Part shown: piece by piece, positions 60,501 to 64,000 of the stretch
Position numbering within the stretch: position 1 is the first letter of the stretch
Layout of the letters: every line of letters begins with the position of its first letter
Source of the DNA: Jiella pacifica
GTDB taxonomy: Bacteria; Pseudomonadota; Alphaproteobacteria; Rhizobiales; Rhizobiaceae
NCBI RefSeq assembly: GCF_010500815.1
Contig: NZ_JAAAMG010000024.1
Span: 1-64,000 of the forward strand
Length of the DNA: 64,000 nt
Direction: 5' to 3'
Position numbers and translations under genes: made by a program
Notes under the pieces: model-generated
Told to the model about the DNA's origin: nothing
What the model saw: the letters and a program-made list of their open reading frames with translations, nothing else
The model's database searches: none

Positions 60501-61112
60501 GGTCGCGTCGGCATGGCGCGTGCCGAAAAGGATGGCGAACAGCCCGAGGACGGTGGCGATCAGGAGCGCGAGGTCGCCGAACAGCGGCGGGACGTCGAGA
60601 TTGGGCCGGTAATGGAAGACGAGGGTGGCGACGCTGGTGGAAATCGCTTTCAGCTGCAGGGAAATGTAGGGCACCGTGCCGACCAGCGCGATGACGGTGG
60701 CGAGCGCCGCGACGGCCGGGCTCTTGCCGTAGCGCGAGCCGATGAAATCGGCGACGGTGGTGATCTTCTCGGCTTTCGCGTGCCGGACGATCCGCTCGAT
60801 GAAGCCGGGGGCCAGCAGGAAGACCAGGATCGGGCCGAGATAGATCGCCAGGAACGCGAAACCCTCGCGGGCGGCGACGCCGACGGAGCCGAGAAACGTC
60901 CATGACGTGCAGTAGACCGCGAGCGAAAGTGCGTAAACGGCCGGGCGGCTCGCCTCGGCCGGACGGGCCGCGGCGCGCCGGTCGCCCCACCAGGCGACAG
61001 CGAAGAGCAGGAGCAGATAGGCGATCGCCACGAGGGCGACGAGACCACTGTGCAAACGCGACCCTTCCGGCAAGCCGCCGCAGAGGCGGCGGCATCGGCC
61101 TTTCCTCGACAT
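57591..61112 (-). CDS. SLC5-coupled hybrid histidine kinase (NahK/CbrA-like)
   Basis: About 1173 residues: N-terminal sodium:solute symporter-like region (about 25-570, 12-13 spans), a PAS domain (about 690-790), a coiled coil, HisKA with H in AAAGHDILQPLN, HATPase_c (NLVSNAVKYT, DSGIGIPDDK, GLGLGLSIVD) and a C-terminal receiver with D in LALVDYHLDEGSDG. It should sense a transported solute and hold or relay phosphate; no partner regulator is encoded in this window. The exact start is uncertain (61112 chosen; a TTG at LHSGLVALV is also possible). Divergent from glcB. Confidence 0.88.
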   Translation of the reverse strand: MSRKGRCRRLCGGLPEGSRLHSGLVALVAIAYLLLLFAVAWWGDRRAAARPAEASRPAVYALSLAVYCTSWTFLGSVGVAAREGFAFLAIYLGPILVFLLAPGFIERIVRHAKAEKITTVADFIGSRYGKSPAVAALATVIALVGTVPYISLQLKAISTSVATLVFHYRPNLDVPPLFGDLALLIATVLGLFAILFGTRHADATEHQDGLVLAVAMESLIKLGAFLAVGIWATFILFDPADLWHAATASLAVETAFATPFGGSFFASFGLSALAILLLPRQFHMTVVENRTRSEIRRARWLFPIYLVAINVFVVPIAAAGLIRLGPQFDADLYVLALPLSAGSDLLGLVAFIGALSAATAMVIVASVALSIMISNDLVLPWLLKRRDRSDASTGDETRIILRVRRSAILVIVFFGYVYYRSAGDGAGLASIGLLSFAAIAQLAPALIAGLYWKRANARGALAGLSAGIAIWALTLLLPTLGIDVLPLASPPQSGAGPWIDPLLFGVVLSLSANMGGLVLGSLSRPPKPLERIQAAVFADRDGFTAMPGRRTRADVRVADLKATIARYLGAQRMERAFSAFASSHDGSLDDRETADGRTINFSEQLLASAIGSASSRLVLSLLFERHADSSRTALQLLDDASEALQYNRDLLRIALDQVDQGLAVFDGDFCLTFWNRQFRDLIGLPPEFGQVGTPLTAVFDQLLRDGEIDAGEYAASFDQLTLPPAQRQIALRQSGRTIEMRVNTMPDGGLVATISDMTERVRRAAALREINETLEERVRRRTAELTAANRDLAEARRAAEAANLSKTRFLAAAGHDILQPLNAARLYASALEQRHGRSPGAELAGNIGSSLEAVEAIIGAVLDISRLDAGGMEAKPSEFQLQPLLKQIETDLRPLAEEKGLSLRFIETSVAVRSDRHLLRRLVQNLVSNAVKYTRQGKIVVGVRRRGPDRVDLEIADSGIGIPDDKLQTIYGEFVRLDEGTRTASGLGLGLSIVDRIARVLDHQLSAHSRHGRGTSFRVGLPLAEPKFEALASSASLRTPMGLTVDGTRVLCIDNDGAIRDGMKALLSGWGCRVEAFVSAGEAIAALSSSEFKPELALVDYHLDEGSDGLKAIAEIRRRLDPGLVAILITADRSATVRDQALALGVQVLTKPLKPASLRAAMASVLQRREAAE

Positions 61113-61233
61113 CGCCACAGCCTGGAGGCGAGCGCAAGGCCGGGGCTGTGGGCGGATGTGGTGCCGGCGATTTGATTGACTTCGAGCCTGCCATGGCCGA
61201 TCTGCGGAAAAGACGCACCGTTGGAGGACATGA

Positions 61234-63396
61234 ATGCCTGAAATGATCGAAGTTCACGGCCTGAAGGTCGCAGACGTTCTGAAGCGTTTCGTGGATGAGG
61301 AGGCTCTGCCCGGCACCGGAATCGAGGCGGAAGCCTTCTGGTCGTCCTTTTCCGAGATCCTGAATTCGCTTGCGCCGCAGAACCGTTCACTTTTGGCCGA
61401 GCGCGAAAAGCTGCAGAGCGCCATCGACGAATGGCATCGCGAGCGCCGCGGCAAGTCGATCGACATGAAGGAATACCAGGCCTTCCTTCGCGAGATCGGC
61501 TATCTCGTGCCCGAAGGGCCGGAGTTCCGGATCGAAACCGCCAATGTCGATCCGGAGATCGCCTTGATCCCGGGCCCGCAGCTCGTCGTCCCGCTGATGA
61601 ACGCCCGCTACACGCTGAACGCGGCGAACGCGCGCTGGGGCTCGCTCTACGATGCGCTCTACGGCACCGACGCCATGGGCGACGCGCCGGAGGGCAAGGG
61701 CTACGACCGGGCCCGCGGGGCCCGCGTCGTCTCCTGGGCGAAGAGTTTCCTCGACGGCGTCGCGCCGCTCGACCGGATCTCCCACATCGACGTCGAGGCC
61801 TACTCCGTCGACGGCGAGACGCTGCTTGCGACCTATGCCGGGGATAAGAAGGCGCGGCTGAAGAATCCGCTGGCCTTCGCCGGCTATCGCGGCGACCCGG
61901 CCTCGCCCTCGGCCGTCCTGTTCAAGCACAACGGCCTGCACGCCGAAGTCTCGATCGATCCCGAGCACCGGATCGGCAAGAACGACCGATCGAAGGTCGC
62001 CGACGTCCTGATGGAATCGGCGGTCACGGCGATCTGCGATTGCGAGGATTCGATCGCCGCGGTCGATGCCGAGGACAAGACGGCGGTCTACCGGAACTGG
62101 CTCGGTCTGATGAAGGGCGACCTCTCGGAAGAATTTCAGAAGGGCGGCCAGACTGTCACCCGCCGTCTCAATCCCGACCGCGACTATCTCGGCGCGAATG
62201 CGACGCCCTTCACGCTGCCGGGCCGGTCGCTGCTTTTGATCCGCAACGTCGGTCACCTGATGACCAATCCGGCGATCCGGCTTCAAGACGGGTCCGACGT
62301 GCCGGAAGGCATCATGGACGCGATGATCACGTCGATGATCGCCATTCATGATCTCAAGAAGACCGGCGGCATTCGCAATTCCCGCGCCCGCTCCGTCTAC
62401 ATCGTCAAGCCGAAGATGCATGGGCCGGACGAGGTCGCATTTGCGTCGGAGATCTTCACCAGGGTCGAGGACGCGCTCGGGCTCGACCGCTACACGCTGA
62501 AGATGGGCATCATGGACGAGGAGCGCCGCACGACGGTCAACCTCAAGGAGTGCATCCGTGCGGCGAAGCACCGGGTGTTCTTCATCAACACCGGCTTCCT
62601 CGACCGCACCGGCGACGAGATCCACACCTCGATGGAAGCCGGGCCGATGGTCCGCAAGACCGTGATGAAGGACCGTACCTGGATCGGCGCCTACGAGGAC
62701 TGGAACGTCGACGTCGGGCTGGCCTGCGGCTTCCGCGGCAAGGCGCAGATCGGCAAGGGCATGTGGGCGGCGCCGGCCAAGATGCACGACATGCTCGCCC
62801 AGAAGGTCGGCCATCCGCAGGCCGGCGCCAACTGCGCCTGGGTGCCGAGCCCGACGGCGGCGACGCTGCACGCGACCCACTATCACCGCGTCGACGTCCT
62901 GGCATGGCAGGAGGCGATCGCCGCCAAGGGGCGGCGGGCGCTCCTCGCCGACATTCTCACCATTCCGCTCGCCAATCGCGCGAACTGGCCGGAGGAGCAG
63001 ATCAAGGCCGAGATCCGCAACAACGCGCAAGGGATCCTCGGCTACGTCGTGCGCTGGATCGACCAGGGCATCGGCTGCTCGACGGTCCCCGACATCAACG
63101 ACGTCGGGTTGATGGAGGACCGCGCCACCTGCCGCATTTCCTCCCAACATCTCGCCAACTGGCTTCACCACGGCGTTGTCTCCAAGGCCGAGGTGATGGA
63201 GGCGATGAAGGAGATGGCGGCGAAGGTCGACGCACAGAACGCCGCCGATCCGAGTTACGAGAAGATGGCGGGCCGTTTCGACGAGTCCATCGCCTTCCAG
63301 GCGGTCTGCGACCTCGTCTTCGAGGGACGGGTGCAACCCTCGGGGTACACGGAGCCCATTCTCCATCGCCGCCGGCTCGAGAAGAAGGCGCGCTGA
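61234..63396 (+). CDS. glcB: malate synthase G
   Basis: Condenses glyoxylate and acetyl-CoA to malate. 720 residues, the normal length of the G isoform, with [42 protein letters not shown] and [21 protein letters not shown] 6 nt upstream sets the ATG. No isocitrate lyase gene is in the window, so it may serve glyoxylate from glycolate or C2 use. It is transcribed away from the SLC5 kinase across 121 bp. Confidence 0.95.
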   Translation: MPEMIEVHGLKVADVLKRFVDEEALPGTGIEAEAFWSSFSEILNSLAPQNRSLLAEREKLQSAIDEWHRERRGKSIDMKEYQAFLREIGYLVPEGPEFRIETANVDPEIALIPGPQLVVPLMNARYTLNAANARWGSLYDALYGTDAMGDAPEGKGYDRARGARVVSWAKSFLDGVAPLDRISHIDVEAYSVDGETLLATYAGDKKARLKNPLAFAGYRGDPASPSAVLFKHNGLHAEVSIDPEHRIGKNDRSKVADVLMESAVTAICDCEDSIAAVDAEDKTAVYRNWLGLMKGDLSEEFQKGGQTVTRRLNPDRDYLGANATPFTLPGRSLLLIRNVGHLMTNPAIRLQDGSDVPEGIMDAMITSMIAIHDLKKTGGIRNSRARSVYIVKPKMHGPDEVAFASEIFTRVEDALGLDRYTLKMGIMDEERRTTVNLKECIRAAKHRVFFINTGFLDRTGDEIHTSMEAGPMVRKTVMKDRTWIGAYEDWNVDVGLACGFRGKAQIGKGMWAAPAKMHDMLAQKVGHPQAGANCAWVPSPTAATLHATHYHRVDVLAWQEAIAAKGRRALLADILTIPLANRANWPEEQIKAEIRNNAQGILGYVVRWIDQGIGCSTVPDINDVGLMEDRATCRISSQHLANWLHHGVVSKAEVMEAMKEMAAKVDAQNAADPSYEKMAGRFDESIAFQAVCDLVFEGRVQPSGYTEPILHRRRLEKKAR

Positions 63397-63440
63397 GGGG
63401 CCACCCGCTTCCGGTGGGATCTTCGAACAAGTGATGATCA

Positions 63441-63488
63441 CGAGCAGCCAGTACCGGCCGACCGGTATGGCTGCTCGTTTCGTTTCCC
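63441..63488 (+). terminator. rho-independent terminator of glcB
   Basis: Long stem, CGAGCAGCC (63441-63449) with GGCTGCTCG (63469-63477), extended inward by GTACCGG/CCGGTAT with one bulge, closes a 4-nt loop and is followed by TTTCGTTTC. It lies 45 bp past the glcB stop. Confidence 0.88.
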
Positions 63489-63724
63489 GCGAAATCCCAT
63501 TTCAGTACAGTTATATGCTTAAATGGTTGCATTAATATTCGACCGGTTTTGTCATGTTTTGAATCGGAAAATCGTGTGTCATTTCGACGCATTGCGACGC
63601 AGTGCTGATTGAAAAATTATGCATACCACATGAATCGGGTGTATGCTTTTCATAGTACTCCTGATTTGGAACACAGTTCCTCGTGACGTCGCGTCGCTTA
63701 CGGAAAATGACTGAAAGTTGGTAG
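63489..63724. other. AT-rich upstream region of the MarR gene
   Basis: About 235 bp of visibly lower GC than the rest of the window, containing runs such as TTAATATT and GAAAAATTATGCAT. It holds the promoter of the MarR gene; no gene is supported. GAAAGTTGGTAG just before the ATG is a poor ribosome-binding site. Confidence 0.5.
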
Positions 63725-64000
63725 ATGCCAAAACTCACCTCAAGCAATCCGCTCGGTTTCCTTCTTGTCGACGTGGCGCGTCTGTTTCGTCAGGATTTCG
63801 AACGTGCGGTGGTCGAAGCGGGGCTCTCGCTCACACCGGGTGAGATCCGCGCGCTCATCTACGTGTGGCGGTTCGAGGGGTCGCGGCAGGCCGTCTTGGC
63901 CGAACGCATGGGCGTCGAGCCGATGACCATGTCGGCCTATCTCGATAGGCTCGAAAATCGCAGCCTGATCGTCCGCACCGTGGACAAGAACGATCGTCGG
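63725..64000 (+). CDS. MarR-family regulator, 5' part
   Basis: The first 92 codons, cut by the window edge. It reads MPKLTSSNPLGFLLVDVARL at the start, then a helix and the winged-helix DNA-binding segment (RQAVLAERMGVEPMTMSAYL, DRLENRSLIVRTVDKNDRR), the usual MarR D-R-R wing with DKNDRR. It is separated from glcB by a strong terminator, so it is an independent gene; target and ligand are unknown. Confidence 0.88.
   Translation, partial: MPKLTSSNPLGFLLVDVARLFRQDFERAVVEAGLSLTPGEIRALIYVWRFEGSRQAVLAERMGVEPMTMSAYLDRLENRSLIVRTVDKNDRR

Noticed and set aside
57399-60905. Very long open frame (1168 codons) opposite the SLC5 hybrid kinase
   Set aside because: It is the antisense shadow of a gene with clear domains; the predicted protein is low-complexity, rich in Arg/Gly/Asp, with no motif. 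Similar shadows lie opposite the P-type ATPase (26949-29570) and soxB/soxC (43095-46484).

Overview
The window is GC-rich, densely coded chromosomal DNA from an alphaproteobacterium, most likely of the Hyphomicrobiales (Rhizobiales). The evidence is a heme-type FixL/FixJ pair with a FixK-class regulator, a form I CO dehydrogenase operon in the Oligotropha-like order, and a sox cluster in the soxTRS / soxVWXYZABCD layout known from Pseudaminobacter. A CO- and thiosulfate-oxidising relative of Aurantimonas would fit, but that genus-level guess is inference. It begins in the 3' part of a 5S rRNA gene and ends inside a MarR-family gene. I found no transposase, prophage or CRISPR.

Layout. (1) 1-3.3 kb: end of an rRNA operon, then fixLJ. 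(2) 3.3-11.9 kb, minus strand: coxC-coxM-coxS-coxL-coxD-coxE-coxF for aerobic CO oxidation, with a tiny translationally coupled ORF at the end. (3) 12.0-16.7 kb, minus: arcDABC, the arginine deiminase pathway. (4) 17.1-24.2 kb, plus: a stand-alone FixJ-like receiver and a complete nine-gene N-type ATPase operon (atpDCQRBEFAG). (5) 24.3-29.7 kb, plus: fixK behind a FixJ-type site, a HAD-hydrolase/HerA-like ATPase fusion, and a P2-type cation ATPase. (6) 30.0-36.6 kb, minus: a tandem universal stress protein, a 68-residue protein, and a yhiI-rbbA-yhhJ-like export operon. (7) 37.0-47.6 kb: the sox gene cluster with two putative SoxR operators. (8) 47.6-56.0 kb: a decayed dsbA-like gene, then two divergent persulfide-detoxification units (prx-pdo-bigR-sqr-tauE-yedE2 and prx-DUF2892-pdo) flanking an AT-rich operator region. 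(9) 56.1-57.4 kb: an nsrR operon diverging from a group III truncated hemoglobin, with two NsrR boxes. (10) 57.6-64 kb: a giant SLC5-coupled hybrid histidine kinase, malate synthase G and the start of a MarR regulator.

How it fits together. FixL (heme O2 sensor) and FixJ should activate fixK. Six FixK/FNR-type boxes (TTGM-N6-TCAA) lie in this window: in front of arcD, the N-ATPase, the stress protein, the small protein and the export operon, and between the fixJ and cox 3' ends. The first 37 kb therefore reads as a low-oxygen survival island: arginine fermentation makes ATP, the N-ATPase can spend ATP to energise the membrane, and CO and thiosulfate supply electrons when O2 returns. The second half is reactive-sulfur and NO defence, controlled by two dithiol ArsR regulators (SoxR, BigR) and NsrR.
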